A stretch of 64,000 nt of DNA from Thalassobacillus pellis (GTDB taxonomy: Bacteria; Bacillota; Bacilli; Bacillales; Halobacillaceae): NCBI RefSeq assembly GCF_016908295.1, contig NZ_JAFBDO010000003.1:62001-126000 (forward strand), written 5' to 3'. Below, piece by piece: positions 25,773 to 34,257 of this stretch. The translations under genes and the position numbers were made by a program. Position 1 is the first letter of the stretch; every line of letters begins with the position of its first letter. The notes under the pieces were generated by a model. It made no database searches. It saw only the letters and a program-made list of their open reading frames with translations, and was not told the origin of the DNA.

Positions 25773-26150
25773 TTAAGAGGAAATATTCGTATTATGCACT
25801 ACTTGTTCCAAGATCTGATTATAGGCATTTTCGGTTAGGATAGGATCTGGATCTACACCCTTTTTCTTTGGTACATCAAAATCTGAAAGAACGAAATGAT
25901 GCTTTGCATTTACATCATGTCTAGCCAGGGAGTTCTTACAACAGGAAAGTATGCATCCGTCTAGGGCAATGATTTCTCTTCCGGATTTTGCAGTTCGAAC
26001 AAGCGATTTTACATCACCACCAACCCCCGCAATACACGACATTTCTGCAACATCTGCACGGTCCATTTTAATGGCAATAGAATTGGCAGTCTGTGCTGCC
26101 GATGAACAGCCTGAGCAAGAATAAACAATTGGCAAATGATTTCTTTTCAT
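25773..26150 (-). CDS. DGC-domain putative zinc-binding protein
   Basis: A 125-residue Cys-rich protein with the DGC-family pattern: YSCSGCSSAAQ near the start, EMSCIAGVGGD in the middle, and ALDGCILSCCKNSL, which gives the family its name. Eight Cys in 125 residues fit metal binding. The family is often found near thiol or metal functions; no reaction is established. AGGAGGAG precedes the ATG. Convergent to the antiporter gene, alone in its transcript. Confidence 0.85.
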   Translation of the reverse strand: MKRNHLPIVYSCSGCSSAAQTANSIAIKMDRADVAEMSCIAGVGGDVKSLVRTAKSGREIIALDGCILSCCKNSLARHDVNAKHHFVLSDFDVPKKKGVDPDPILTENAYNQILEQVVHNTNISS

Positions 26151-26545
26151 AAAACTTCTCCTCCTAATTGCCTTTTATAGGCAAGAAATTTTATATCAAC
26201 TTTAATTTATATTGATGATAAAATCAGTGAATTATATCACTGTGTTTTTTTGTGTGTGCTCATAGTGAAGGATGCTTATATAAGAGTTAAATCCAAAATT
26301 TTGGATATATAATAATTGAAGCTGGTTAATATACTTGGCGTCTGAATTTCCGTAACATATTCTTATAAAAATATAGGGAGAAAGAACCTTCACTAACTGT
26401 TAAACAATCATCATCTTTATGAAATTAGTTGTTAAAAAGCAACTTTTTTATCAATTTTTATTATCCAGGCGGATATCAAGATAATCATCCTCTTTCATGT
26501 GCTATTATATTTAATAATCGTTACTATTAAAGGAGGTTCCCAAAC
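26151..26545. other. AT-rich divergent intergenic region
   Basis: A 395-bp strongly AT-rich gap between the divergent DGC and Rok-like genes. It must hold both promoters, but I see no clear -35/-10 pair, hairpin or gene. AT-rich DNA of this kind is what Rok-type proteins bind, so autoregulation is possible. Confidence 0.4.
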
Positions 26546-27118
26546 ATGTTCACGTTAAGGAACGCTATTGGGATGCGACTCGAGGATATACAAGAGGAAA
26601 AAAAGCATTTACGGGAAATGATCAAGCAGCTTACGAAGGAACAACACGATTTGATAAGCCGATTAGAGCGTTTGGAGAATTATAGGGAAGATATGGACAC
26701 AACCTCCCTTACCGCGACATTAACGGACTCGGATAGCGATATAAAAGGCATGGATACGGACATACCGACTGACATCGTGATAGAGAAAACAACAAATAAA
26801 TACTTGGATAACGCAACTTCAAGCGCCTCGAAAAACGAATATGTGATTCCTACTGAACCGGAAGCTTATTCCCAGGATGGTTCAAAAAGTATGAGCTATA
26901 AGGAACTGACCCAAATTCTAATTAAATATGCTAAGGAACACAATAACCAGGTGGACCACAAAGAATTTGAACAATATTTGATTGATCAATACAATTTTAC
27001 TCCAGTAAATTTTTCACATATTATTTGGAGAGCAAGAAAAGAAGATCCACGGTTAAGAAGTTTAATAAGTGGAAGCAGAAAAATAACAATACTAGATCAT
27101 AGTGTGGTAGAGAAATAG
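26546..27118 (+). CDS. Rok-like winged-helix protein
   Basis: A 190-residue protein whose plan matches B. subtilis Rok (191 aa): N-terminal MF...R-rich coiled coil (about 9-50), a variable polar linker (about 52-110), and a C-terminal helical DNA-binding domain (about 112-180, MSYKELTQILIKYAKEHNN to PRLRSLISGSRKITIL). Rok is a nucleoid protein that silences AT-rich foreign DNA and comK. Sequence identity appears low, so I call it Rok-like rather than Rok. AAAGGAGGT precedes the ATG. Confidence 0.6.
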   Translation: MFTLRNAIGMRLEDIQEEKKHLREMIKQLTKEQHDLISRLERLENYREDMDTTSLTATLTDSDSDIKGMDTDIPTDIVIEKTTNKYLDNATSSASKNEYVIPTEPEAYSQDGSKSMSYKELTQILIKYAKEHNNQVDHKEFEQYLIDQYNFTPVNFSHIIWRARKEDPRLRSLISGSRKITILDHSVVEK

Positions 27119-27137
27119 CTATTATATTATCCATTTA

Positions 27138-27188
27138 GAAAAACGAAGGCTTGTCGCCAAGTCCTTTTGGCGAAAGCCTTCGTTTTTC
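27138..27188. terminator. Two-way terminator, copy 1 of a shared hairpin
   Basis: GAAAAACGAAGGCTT (27138-27152) pairs perfectly with 27174-27188, enclosing a second pairing GTCGCCAA/TTGGCGAA. T-runs on both strands serve the convergent Rok-like and SDR genes. The 31-base core 27149-27178 recurs on the other strand at 42572-42601. Confidence 0.85.
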
Positions 27189-27200
27189 TTATACTTGTAA

Positions 27201-28064
27201 TTAGCTATTAACATGACTCCCGCCATTTACATGAAGCATCTGTCCTGTTACATAGCTCGAATCATCGCTGGCTAGATAAACATAAGCGGGAGCGACTTCC
27301 CTGGGCTGACCTGGTCGTCCCATGGGGTTATCAGAGCCAAATTCGGCCACTTGCTGTTTATCAAAGCTTGCCGGAATGAGTGGTGTCCATATCGGTCCAG
27401 GTGCGACACCATTTACTCGGATTCCTTTACCCACTAACGACTTGGCGAGAGACCGTGTAAACGTGGTAATTGCGCCTTTGGTCGATGAATAATCAATCAA
27501 TTGTTCATTACCAGCATAGGCTGTGATGGAAGAAGTGTTAATGATAGAGCTGCCATTTGTCATATGGGGAAGGACTGCTTTAGCCATATAAAAGTAGGAA
27601 AAGATATTCACGCGAAATGTCTTTTCCAACTGCTCGTTTGTGATAGCCAGAAAATCCTCTTGTGGGTACTGGATGGCTGCATTATTTACTAGAATATCAA
27701 TTTTCCCAAAATCCTTCGCGATTTGTTTGACGGCTGTTTCACAAAAGTCTGCATCGCCAATATCCCCACTTATCAGCAAGCATTTTCTCCCTTCATCCTC
27801 CACCAGTTTTTTCGTAAGTTCCGCGTCTTCATGTTCATTTAAATAGAGGATAGCAACGTCTGCACCTTCTTTTGCAAAATACAGACTTACTGCCCTGCCA
27901 ATTCCACTGTCTCCTCCGGTAACTACCGAAACCTTTCCGGCCAACTTTCCGCTACCCTTATAATTATTATCTGCATATTCCGGCAATGGCTTCATTTCGT
28001 TTTCAAACCCGGGTTGGCGATTCTGATGCTGTTTGGGCTGTATTTCTTTCTTTTTATTAGGCAT
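27201..28064 (-). CDS. SDR-family oxidoreductase, stress-protein type
   Basis: A 287-residue short-chain dehydrogenase with an N-terminal Gln/Lys-rich extension (1-40) typical of the YdaD/YhdF general-stress group. NAD(P) loop TGGDSGIGRAV, NNAA at the central strand, catalytic Ser in INTSSITAYAGN and Y-x3-K in YSSTKGAITTFTRSLA, and the GQMLHVNGG end. Substrate unknown. AGGAGGG before the ATG. Single gene. Confidence 0.9.
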   Translation of the reverse strand: MPNKKKEIQPKQHQNRQPGFENEMKPLPEYADNNYKGSGKLAGKVSVVTGGDSGIGRAVSLYFAKEGADVAILYLNEHEDAELTKKLVEDEGRKCLLISGDIGDADFCETAVKQIAKDFGKIDILVNNAAIQYPQEDFLAITNEQLEKTFRVNIFSYFYMAKAVLPHMTNGSSIINTSSITAYAGNEQLIDYSSTKGAITTFTRSLAKSLVGKGIRVNGVAPGPIWTPLIPASFDKQQVAEFGSDNPMGRPGQPREVAPAYVYLASDDSSYVTGQMLHVNGGSHVNS

Positions 28065-28150
28065 GTTTTTTCCCTCCTATGTAATCAATGGGTCACGAAT
28101 TAGGATGTCCAGGAGGTACATATTTAACCATCTAAGGATACGGGAATAAG

Positions 28151-28191
28151 GAAAAAAATTAAAGGTCAGCCAGATAATTCTGACTGACCTT
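28151..28191 (-). terminator. Rho-independent terminator of the 28-33 kb operon
   Basis: AAGGTCAG-x-CAGA pairs with TCTG-x2-TGACCTT (one mismatch); on the minus strand TTTAATTTTTTT follows. Confidence 0.75.
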
Positions 28192-28202
28192 CAGGTTGTA
28201 AG

Positions 28203-29675
28203 TTAAAACCAATGAAGAGGAGCAGGGTTGGTGTTTTCATATACATGCTTCACTTCGGTATATTCTTCAAGCCCCTGTCTGCCAAGTTCCCGGCCAATTC
28301 CTGAGGACTTATAGCCTCCCCAAGGTGCCTGGGCGAAATAAGGATGGAAATCATTGATCCATACGGTCCCCATGCGAAGTTTGCCTGATAACCGCTCAGC
28401 CTTCCTTATATCCTTTGTCCAAACAGCTCCAGCCAGTCCATATTTGGAGTCGTTGGCTAACTCTACTGCCTTTTCTTCATTGCTAAATCGTTCGATTGTC
28501 AGCAGTGGCCCGAACGTTTCTTCCTGGACGATTCTCATGGAAGTATCACAATCGGTGAAGATTGTAGGTTCGTAAAAGAAGCCAGATTGTAGTTCTTCAG
28601 CTTCAGGACGTTTACCGCCGGTGAGAAGGTTCGCACCTTCGTTAATACCGATCGCCACATAGTTTTCCACTTTTTCACGATGTTCTTTTGAAATAAGCGG
28701 GCCGGACTGGGTAGAAGGGTCGAATCCATTTCCTAATTTTATTTGTTTCGTTCGTTCCACTAATGCTTGGACGAATTCATCGTGAATGGAATCTTGAATG
28801 AGTAATCGGGCGCCGGCTGAGCATACTTGCCCAGCATGGAAGAATACAGCATTTAAGGCTTGGTCTACAGCTGTTTCAAAGTCTGCGTCCTCAAATACTA
28901 TATTCGGGTTTTTACCACCAAGTTCAAGGGCAATCTTTTTGAAATTGCCGGAAGCGGCGGTCATGATCTTGCGTCCGGTTTCAATGCCGCCCGTAAAGGA
29001 TATAAGGTCTACGGAAGTGCTTTCAGCAAGCAATTGTCCTGTTTTGGATCCTTGTCCTAATACCAGGTTGGCTACTCCGTTCGGGATACCAGCTTCTTCT
29101 ATTAATTCCATCACTTTAATCGTAGTTAACGGAGTAATCTCACTGGGTTTTATGACGAGTGTGTTCCCTGCTGCAAGTGCAGGAGCCAATTTCCAGGAAG
29201 CCTGCAATAGGGGGTAGTTCCATGGAGTGATTTGTCCACAAACCCCTACAGGTTCCCGAACAACTTTGCTTTTGGAATCGGGAAGGGGAGATTCGATCAC
29301 CTCTCCGCCATCTTTATCAGCAAGACCGCCGTAATAACGGAAAACTTCCGCGATATCACTCATATCATCCAGGCTTTCCGTCAGGGTTTTTCCAGAATCT
29401 AATGTTTCTAGTTCGGCTAATTCCTGGTGATCCCTTTCAATCAGCTCGGCAATTTTTGATACGAGCTTCCCCCGTTCGGTTGCTGAGGTATGACGCCACT
29501 CTCCATTATCAAAAGCTTCTCTGGCAGCATCAATTGCGAGTTGTGTGTCAGTCTCATTCCCTTCAGGAACTTCTGCGATCTCCTCTTGATTAAATGGGTT
29601 GATGATTGTACGTGTATTACCGTCAACAGCGGGAACCCATTTACCATTAATGTACATATGTTTCTTGTTCATCAT
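28203..29675 (-). CDS. NAD(P)-dependent aldehyde dehydrogenase, betaine-aldehyde-like
   Basis: A 490-residue ALDH. Motifs: FTGGIETGRKIM (NAD loop), ELGGKNP with catalytic Glu, HAGQVCSAGARLL with nucleophile Cys near 290, EETFGPLL and PWGGYKSSGIGRE. Closest in style to GbsA/BetB and to hydroxymuconic-semialdehyde dehydrogenases. The frame is open to 29696, but AAGGAGGA lies before the ATGs at 29675/29672. It is the last gene of a six-gene operon with a Rieske protein and an ACMSD-like amidohydrolase, so a semialdehyde of a degradation pathway is a more likely substrate than betaine aldehyde. Confidence 0.92.
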   Translation of the reverse strand: MMNKKHMYINGKWVPAVDGNTRTIINPFNQEEIAEVPEGNETDTQLAIDAAREAFDNGEWRHTSATERGKLVSKIAELIERDHQELAELETLDSGKTLTESLDDMSDIAEVFRYYGGLADKDGGEVIESPLPDSKSKVVREPVGVCGQITPWNYPLLQASWKLAPALAAGNTLVIKPSEITPLTTIKVMELIEEAGIPNGVANLVLGQGSKTGQLLAESTSVDLISFTGGIETGRKIMTAASGNFKKIALELGGKNPNIVFEDADFETAVDQALNAVFFHAGQVCSAGARLLIQDSIHDEFVQALVERTKQIKLGNGFDPSTQSGPLISKEHREKVENYVAIGINEGANLLTGGKRPEAEELQSGFFYEPTIFTDCDTSMRIVQEETFGPLLTIERFSNEEKAVELANDSKYGLAGAVWTKDIRKAERLSGKLRMGTVWINDFHPYFAQAPWGGYKSSGIGRELGRQGLEEYTEVKHVYENTNPAPLHWF

Positions 29676-29685
29676 TATTCCTCCT

Positions 29686-30216
29686 TCAAAGACCATAAAT
29701 CAACATGCCTAATAATCCGGAAATACTGATCACCCAAACAGGAGAGACCTTTTTGTACAGCAAAATAATCGCCAGGATCATAATAAGGTATTGAGGGTAT
29801 TCTGCTGATCGTGAAAAAATGTCATTCTGGACGCCCATTCGGACACCTGCATATAAAATCAATGCAGTAATCACCGGATGAATGCCATATAAACTCTGAC
29901 TGAGCAGCTGGGTCCTGGCATGGTGTGCAATTAGTTTTATCAGTAGCAATACCAGGATCAAGGAAGGCAGTAAATTACTGCCCGCCGCTATGATCGCACC
30001 TACTATTCCAGATGTCTGGTATCCTATAAATAAAGCTGTATTGGTTGCTATAGGTCCGGGAGCACTTCCGGCAATGGCAATGATGTCTGTAAATTGCTGT
30101 TGGGACAGCCATTGGTGTTCTCTGACAGCTTGTTCCATAAGAGGAATCATTGCATACCCTCCACCAAATCCGAACAAGCCGATTGTAAAAAACTCGATAA
30201 AAAGCTGAAAGAGCAT
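29686..30216 (-). CDS. chrA: Chromate transporter ChrA half, C-terminal partner
   Basis: A 176-residue membrane protein of the short-chain CHR family. Signature FGFGGGYAMIPLMEQ and the APGPIATNTALFIGY block are clear; about six helices follow. Short CHR proteins work as pairs, as in B. subtilis YwrA/YwrB. It lies six bases after the other half. In this operon it may export an organic or inorganic anion rather than chromate. Confidence 0.88.
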   Translation of the reverse strand: MLFQLFIEFFTIGLFGFGGGYAMIPLMEQAVREHQWLSQQQFTDIIAIAGSAPGPIATNTALFIGYQTSGIVGAIIAAGSNLLPSLILVLLLIKLIAHHARTQLLSQSLYGIHPVITALILYAGVRMGVQNDIFSRSAEYPQYLIMILAIILLYKKVSPVWVISISGLLGMLIYGL

Positions 30217-30221
30217 AAGTG

Positions 30222-30806
30222 TTAGCTCCTTTTCTTACGATAGGCATGGAGAAGCCCACCTGCCAAAGCCCCTCCAATAATGAGAAAAACAGGAGAGATG
30301 GTCAGGCCGAAAAGCAGGACGACAGCAACAGTAAATAGCAGTAAGGTGAAAAGGTCGCGAATCGCACCTCTGCCAATTTTAAAACCTGCAAATAAGATCA
30401 GCCCGATAATTGCTGGCCGTATTCCTTTAAAAGCATCTTCAACAATAGGCAATTCCTGATACGTCAGAAAAAGGTAAGTTAACAGGACGATGATAAGAGC
30501 AGCCGGCAGCAGCATGCCGAGCATAGCCGCTAAGGCTCCGCCTATCCCGCGTACTTTGTAACCCATATATATCGAAGAATTAATAGCGATAGACCCTGGG
30601 GCTGATTGTGCAATTGCTATGATGTCAGGAACATCCCTGCGCATAAACCATCTCTTTTTGTTTACAATTTCACTTTCAATATGGGGAATCATTGCTATTC
30701 CCCCGCCAAAGGTAAGCGGACTGATTTTCATAAAGGTAAAAAATAAGTCAAAAAGGACATTTATATAGTTGTCGGTTTTATAAGGTTGTTTCGTTCGCGA
30801 AGACAA
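30222..30806 (-). CDS. chrA: Chromate transporter ChrA half, N-terminal partner
   Basis: A short-chain CHR protein of about 194 residues with LTFGGGIAMIPHIESEIV and the APGSIAINSSIYMGYKVRG block. The open frame extends upstream into the reductase gene, but the family N-terminus (LFDLFFTFMKISP) and a GGGGAA site favour a TTG start at 30806, right after the reductase stop. The true start could also be slightly different. Pairs with the gene at 29686. Confidence 0.85.
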   Translation of the reverse strand: MSSRTKQPYKTDNYINVLFDLFFTFMKISPLTFGGGIAMIPHIESEIVNKKRWFMRRDVPDIIAIAQSAPGSIAINSSIYMGYKVRGIGGALAAMLGMLLPAALIIVLLTYLFLTYQELPIVEDAFKGIRPAIIGLILFAGFKIGRGAIRDLFTLLLFTVAVVLLFGLTISPVFLIIGGALAGGLLHAYRKKRS

Positions 30807-30810
30807 TGGA

Positions 30811-31818
30811 TTATTCCCCGCCCAAAACTCTTGTACTATGAGGCGGCTGCACTCTTGTATCAGGGTCAATGTAATGTTTTGCCTGACTAATAGCTGTAGG
30901 AGCTTCACCGAATCCTGTTGCAATCAGTTTTACCTTCCCGTCATAGGTGGTAATATCACCGGCAGCATAGATTCCGGAGATGTTAGTCTCCATCTTCTGA
31001 TTGACAACTATGGCGTTCTTTTCGATTTCTAATCCCCATTCTTTAATTGCACCAAGGCTTGATAGAAAACCGTGGTTAACAATCAGGGAGTCTATTTCCA
31101 GATTTTCCGAGTGTTCACCTTTCGTTTCTTTTAAAACGACAGATTCTAAATGATCCTCTGTGCCTATCAGTTCATCGACCGCCATAGGTGTTTTGATTTG
31201 AACGTTTGTTTCTTTTAACTGATTGATACTATGCTCGTGAGCTCTGAATTGATTACGGCGGTGTACAAGTGTTGTTTCAGCTGCAATTTCTGAGAGCATG
31301 AGGGCCCAATCGACAGCTGAATCTCCTCCTCCTGATATACATACTCGTTGACCTTCGTGCGCATTGAGGTCAGTGATGGAGTAGAACAGATTTTTCCCCT
31401 CATACTTATGGGCGGTTTCATGCTTCAGGCGACGGGGTTGAAAGGCACCAGCGCCACTTGTTATCACCACTGTTCTGGCGTAATGGATCGCCTTTGTCGT
31501 TGTAATTTTAAAAAGTTGCTCTCCCAGCTTTTCGACATTTTGAACGTTTTCTTCGAGGCACATCTCAGGATCGAACTGATACGCCTGTTCTTCTAGCTGG
31601 TGGACGAGGTCTTTGGCCAATATTTTAGGATAACCTGCTACATCATAAATGTATTTTTCGGGGTATAAGGCCATCAGCTGACCGCCTGGCTGAGGCAAGC
31701 TGTCAATCAGCTTGACGGACATTTCCCGCATTCCGCCATAGAAAGCAGCAAATAAACCTGCAGGGCCACCACCGATAATAAGAACGTCAGATATATTTTC
31801 AGATTGGTTTATATTCAT
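30811..31818 (-). CDS. Ferredoxin-NADP reductase, thioredoxin-reductase-like (YumC type)
   Basis: A 335-residue FAD/NADPH flavoprotein. FAD motif LIIGGGPAGLFAAFYGG, LPQPGGQLMALYPEKYIYD which is typical of YumC/YcgT reductases, NADPH motif ISGGGDSAVDWAL, and the AAGDITTYDGKVKLIATGFGEA end. There is no CxxC, so it is not a thioredoxin reductase. The start ATG at 31818 follows AAGGTGAT. It should pass electrons from NADPH to the Rieske ferredoxin encoded just upstream. Confidence 0.9.
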   Translation of the reverse strand: MNINQSENISDVLIIGGGPAGLFAAFYGGMREMSVKLIDSLPQPGGQLMALYPEKYIYDVAGYPKILAKDLVHQLEEQAYQFDPEMCLEENVQNVEKLGEQLFKITTTKAIHYARTVVITSGAGAFQPRRLKHETAHKYEGKNLFYSITDLNAHEGQRVCISGGGDSAVDWALMLSEIAAETTLVHRRNQFRAHEHSINQLKETNVQIKTPMAVDELIGTEDHLESVVLKETKGEHSENLEIDSLIVNHGFLSSLGAIKEWGLEIEKNAIVVNQKMETNISGIYAAGDITTYDGKVKLIATGFGEAPTAISQAKHYIDPDTRVQPPHSTRVLGGE

Positions 31819-31847
31819 GTTCATCACCTTCTAGATCAATAGATTAA

Positions 31848-32207
31848 TTATTTATAGAGAATGACATTTTCATCCTCTACTCGTACTTTAAAACTTGGCA
31901 GCTTTTTTTCAGGGTTAGCCAGCATCCTCCCCTCGTTCTTTATATCAAATTCTCTTCCATGCCAAGGGCAGCGAATAATTTCACCTTTACGGCAATGATG
32001 GTAATTTCCGGGTTCACTCTGAGAAGTATTAGCCCCGCACATCATTCCCTTGTCGAGGGGAGCACCTTGGTGGACACATTGATTCATAAAGGCATAGAAG
32101 TTGCCATCTGGCGTTCTGCAGATCAAGACATTTTGCTTCCCGAAAATGGATTCCTTCATTTCACCTGGCTGAATATCGGATGTTTTACAGACAACTTGTT
32201 CCTTCAT
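31848..32207 (-). CDS. Rieske-type [2Fe-2S] ferredoxin
   Basis: A 119-residue Rieske protein. The cluster ligands are Cys and His in NQCVHQGAP and in RCPWHGREFD; between them lies an insertion with two extra Cys (MMCGAN and HHCRKG), which is unusual for a Rieske ferredoxin. No membrane anchor, so it is soluble. Start ATG 32207 follows GGAGGGATATC and overlaps the amidohydrolase end by 23 bases. Likely an electron carrier between the reductase and an oxygenase; no oxygenase is encoded in this window. Confidence 0.9.
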   Translation of the reverse strand: MKEQVVCKTSDIQPGEMKESIFGKQNVLICRTPDGNFYAFMNQCVHQGAPLDKGMMCGANTSQSEPGNYHHCRKGEIIRCPWHGREFDIKNEGRMLANPEKKLPSFKVRVEDENVILYK

Positions 32208-33279
32208 GATATCCCTCCCTCGTGTTTGGTATTTTTGGATAAAAGTTCTTTGCATTTTCATAGAAGATTTTCTTTTTCAGTTCCGGGTCCAAATTCGGTA
32301 ATGCCCGGTAAGGGGAATCATAGTCCCAGTGTGGATAGTCTGTAGCGAAACAGATCATTTCGTCTGTCCCCATTTGTTCCAAAAGAGATGTAAAGTCTTT
32401 TTTGCTCAACTCTTCCGAAGGCTGAGTGCAGAATCGAATCTGTTTTTTCATAATGTCGCTTGGCTTTCTTTTCAACCATGGAACTTCGTGACGTAAGTCC
32501 CTGTATTGCTGATCCATTTTCCACATCATATGAGGAATGAAAGTAAATCCACCTTCAATCATGATAAGCCCAAGGTTCGGAAACTTATCGAATACCCCAT
32601 TAAAAATCATATTAGTGACTTGTTTCATATGAGCAGTAGGGATTAAGGTATGCCATTCGATAAAGTATCTTGGCCATTTCCCATAATAGATTGGCGGCTC
32701 ATTGTGGTGCATTCCAATCATCAAGTTGTGCTTCTCAGCTGCTTCGAATATAGGGTGGTAGTACGGGTCGCCCCACATAATGTCATCGATCGGCAATAAT
32801 ACCTGTACCATTTTTGGGTGAGAACCGACTCTTTCAATTTCTGTCACGGCTTCATCACGATCCTGAGCGGCAACATGAACGGACCCATATAATCGCTCAT
32901 CTTTATCTAACCATTTATCTATTTGCCAATTATTGTAGGCAGACGCTAACGCTGCCGCCATTTCGTGCCAACCGTGCATGGATGAAGGCGATGGGTCTAA
33001 CGCCCCGGTTAAAATACCGAATTCATGACCAACATCATCTAAAAGTTGTTCCTGCATAAACGCTAAATCTGACCCTGCAGGTCTGCCATCTGGAACAATG
33101 GCATCTGCCCGGTCCACTCCTGCAATAGAAGGCTGCGTGTAAGGCATGTGTTTTTCCTGAAGCCAATGACAATTCGAGATATAATGCCTGAATGGCTCAT
33201 CAAGATATTCAAGAAGCTCTCTATATTGCACTCGTTCATGAATATCTGTATCTACTAATGGAATCGGTTGTTTAGCCAT
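32185..33279 (-). CDS. Amidohydrolase, ACMSD-like (COG2159 type)
   Basis: A 364-residue TIM-barrel metallohydrolase. N-terminal metal motif is VDTDIHE (DxH in place of the usual HxH), central IGMHHNEPP, and late Asp in FATDYPHWDYDSP. The C-terminal ENAKNFYPKI is typical of the family that includes aminocarboxymuconate-semialdehyde decarboxylase and aromatic acid decarboxylases. The reaction may be a decarboxylation or hydrolysis; substrate unknown. ATG 33279 with GGAGG. First gene of the operon, downstream of a phased repeat. Confidence 0.86.
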   Translation of the reverse strand: MAKQPIPLVDTDIHERVQYRELLEYLDEPFRHYISNCHWLQEKHMPYTQPSIAGVDRADAIVPDGRPAGSDLAFMQEQLLDDVGHEFGILTGALDPSPSSMHGWHEMAAALASAYNNWQIDKWLDKDERLYGSVHVAAQDRDEAVTEIERVGSHPKMVQVLLPIDDIMWGDPYYHPIFEAAEKHNLMIGMHHNEPPIYYGKWPRYFIEWHTLIPTAHMKQVTNMIFNGVFDKFPNLGLIMIEGGFTFIPHMMWKMDQQYRDLRHEVPWLKRKPSDIMKKQIRFCTQPSEELSKKDFTSLLEQMGTDEMICFATDYPHWDYDSPYRALPNLDPELKKKIFYENAKNFYPKIPNTREGYHEGTSCL

Positions 33280-33350
33280 AGGTAAATCCTCCTTGTTTGA
33301 TGTTTGCATATAAGATAAACCTATCAACGAATTACATAAGCTCCAAACCT

Positions 33351-33416
33351 ACTGAGAGCGACTGAGTATCATTCAGTAAGCCCAGTTCCTTTCAGTTCGT
33401 CTCAGTGAAGCTCAGT
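33351..33416. promoter_or_regulatory. Seven hexamers at 10-bp period, candidate operator
   Basis: ACTGAG occurs at 33351 and 33361, then its reverse-complement type YYCAGT (TTCAGT, CCCAGT, TTCAGT, CTCAGT, CTCAGT) at 33372, 33381, 33391, 33401 and 33411. Almost every step is exactly 10 bp, one helical turn. The array lies 72-137 bp upstream of the amidohydrolase start. No good sigma-A promoter is seen between them, which would suit activation by a protein bound along one face of the DNA. The rest of 33280-33583 shows no gene. Confidence 0.6.
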
Positions 33417-33583
33417 GCTAGAATTTTAATTTTTTTGATATGAGGTAACAGATTCTTGGGAATATGGCACTCTGGTCAAATGTAACTGTATCCCTTCCAT
33501 ACCTGAGAGGAGACTGGCGCGTTTTGTAGAAGTAGTAAATTGGGAATGAAAAAATGGGAGATTATTTTAGGAGGGTATGTTCT

Positions 33584-34198
33584 ATGCTAAAGAAAATGGC
33601 AAGCGATGCTTTAGGTTTAAGTGATATTGGTAAAATCATTAAAAGAGAAGACTTCGATAAAACACAATCAGATGATTTTGTTTTGACAGAAGATGGGGAA
33701 CGAATCCATTTTTTGATCAAGTCAAAAAGTGATGAGTACTGTTTTACTAATAAAGCCTTGATCCATTTGGATGGGGAAAAGGCTTCCAGCAGCAAGCGCA
33801 ACATATATCGGTATGATTATTACAAGCATCCTATCAGGGACGTCTCTATTGAAACGGCTGGCACTATCGATTTGGATCTGGAAATTAAGTTTTCTATTGG
33901 GGACAGGAAATTAAGTATTGATATTGATAAGAATGAAGGAGAAGCGATCGCTGATCTTTACAAATCACTGGTAGCTATTTCACAAATTCAGGAAGACAAT
34001 AGCCTGCATTCCGATTATGCCAAGGAAAGTCTGATTACGGCGCGAGAGTTGATAAAGGATAATCGTTTCCACGATAACGGTATTTCAAAGGAATTTGAAG
34101 AAGCAGCGAATTTTGCTTATAGCTGGTTTGCAGAAAAACATAAGCAAAATACCAGGAAAGATTTCAAAGATATTTTTGAAAAGTATATTCAAAACTAG
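33584..34198 (+). CDS. yvbH: YvbH-like PH-domain protein
   Basis: A 204-residue protein whose start (KMASDALGLSDIGKII) is the hallmark of B. subtilis YvbH. A bacterial PH-like domain covers about 15-125 and a helical YvbH extension, thought to help oligomerise, about 130-204. No membrane segment. Function unknown. AGGAGGG lies eight bases before the ATG at 33584; the frame upstream is open but without a ribosome site. Confidence 0.87.
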   Translation: MLKKMASDALGLSDIGKIIKREDFDKTQSDDFVLTEDGERIHFLIKSKSDEYCFTNKALIHLDGEKASSSKRNIYRYDYYKHPIRDVSIETAGTIDLDLEIKFSIGDRKLSIDIDKNEGEAIADLYKSLVAISQIQEDNSLHSDYAKESLITARELIKDNRFHDNGISKEFEEAANFAYSWFAEKHKQNTRKDFKDIFEKYIQN

Positions 34199-34257
34199 AT
34201 GAATCAAGCGCCTTTTTATGAGATTAAAGAGAGCACCAACAAGAAGGCTGCAAAATT

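Noticed and set aside
28798-29217. 139-residue frame opposite the aldehyde dehydrogenase
   Set aside because: Shadow frame of a well-supported gene; composition is not protein-like.
33461-33485. Possible sigma-54 promoter (TGGCAC near 33464)
   Set aside because: The -12 GC element is missing at the right distance.
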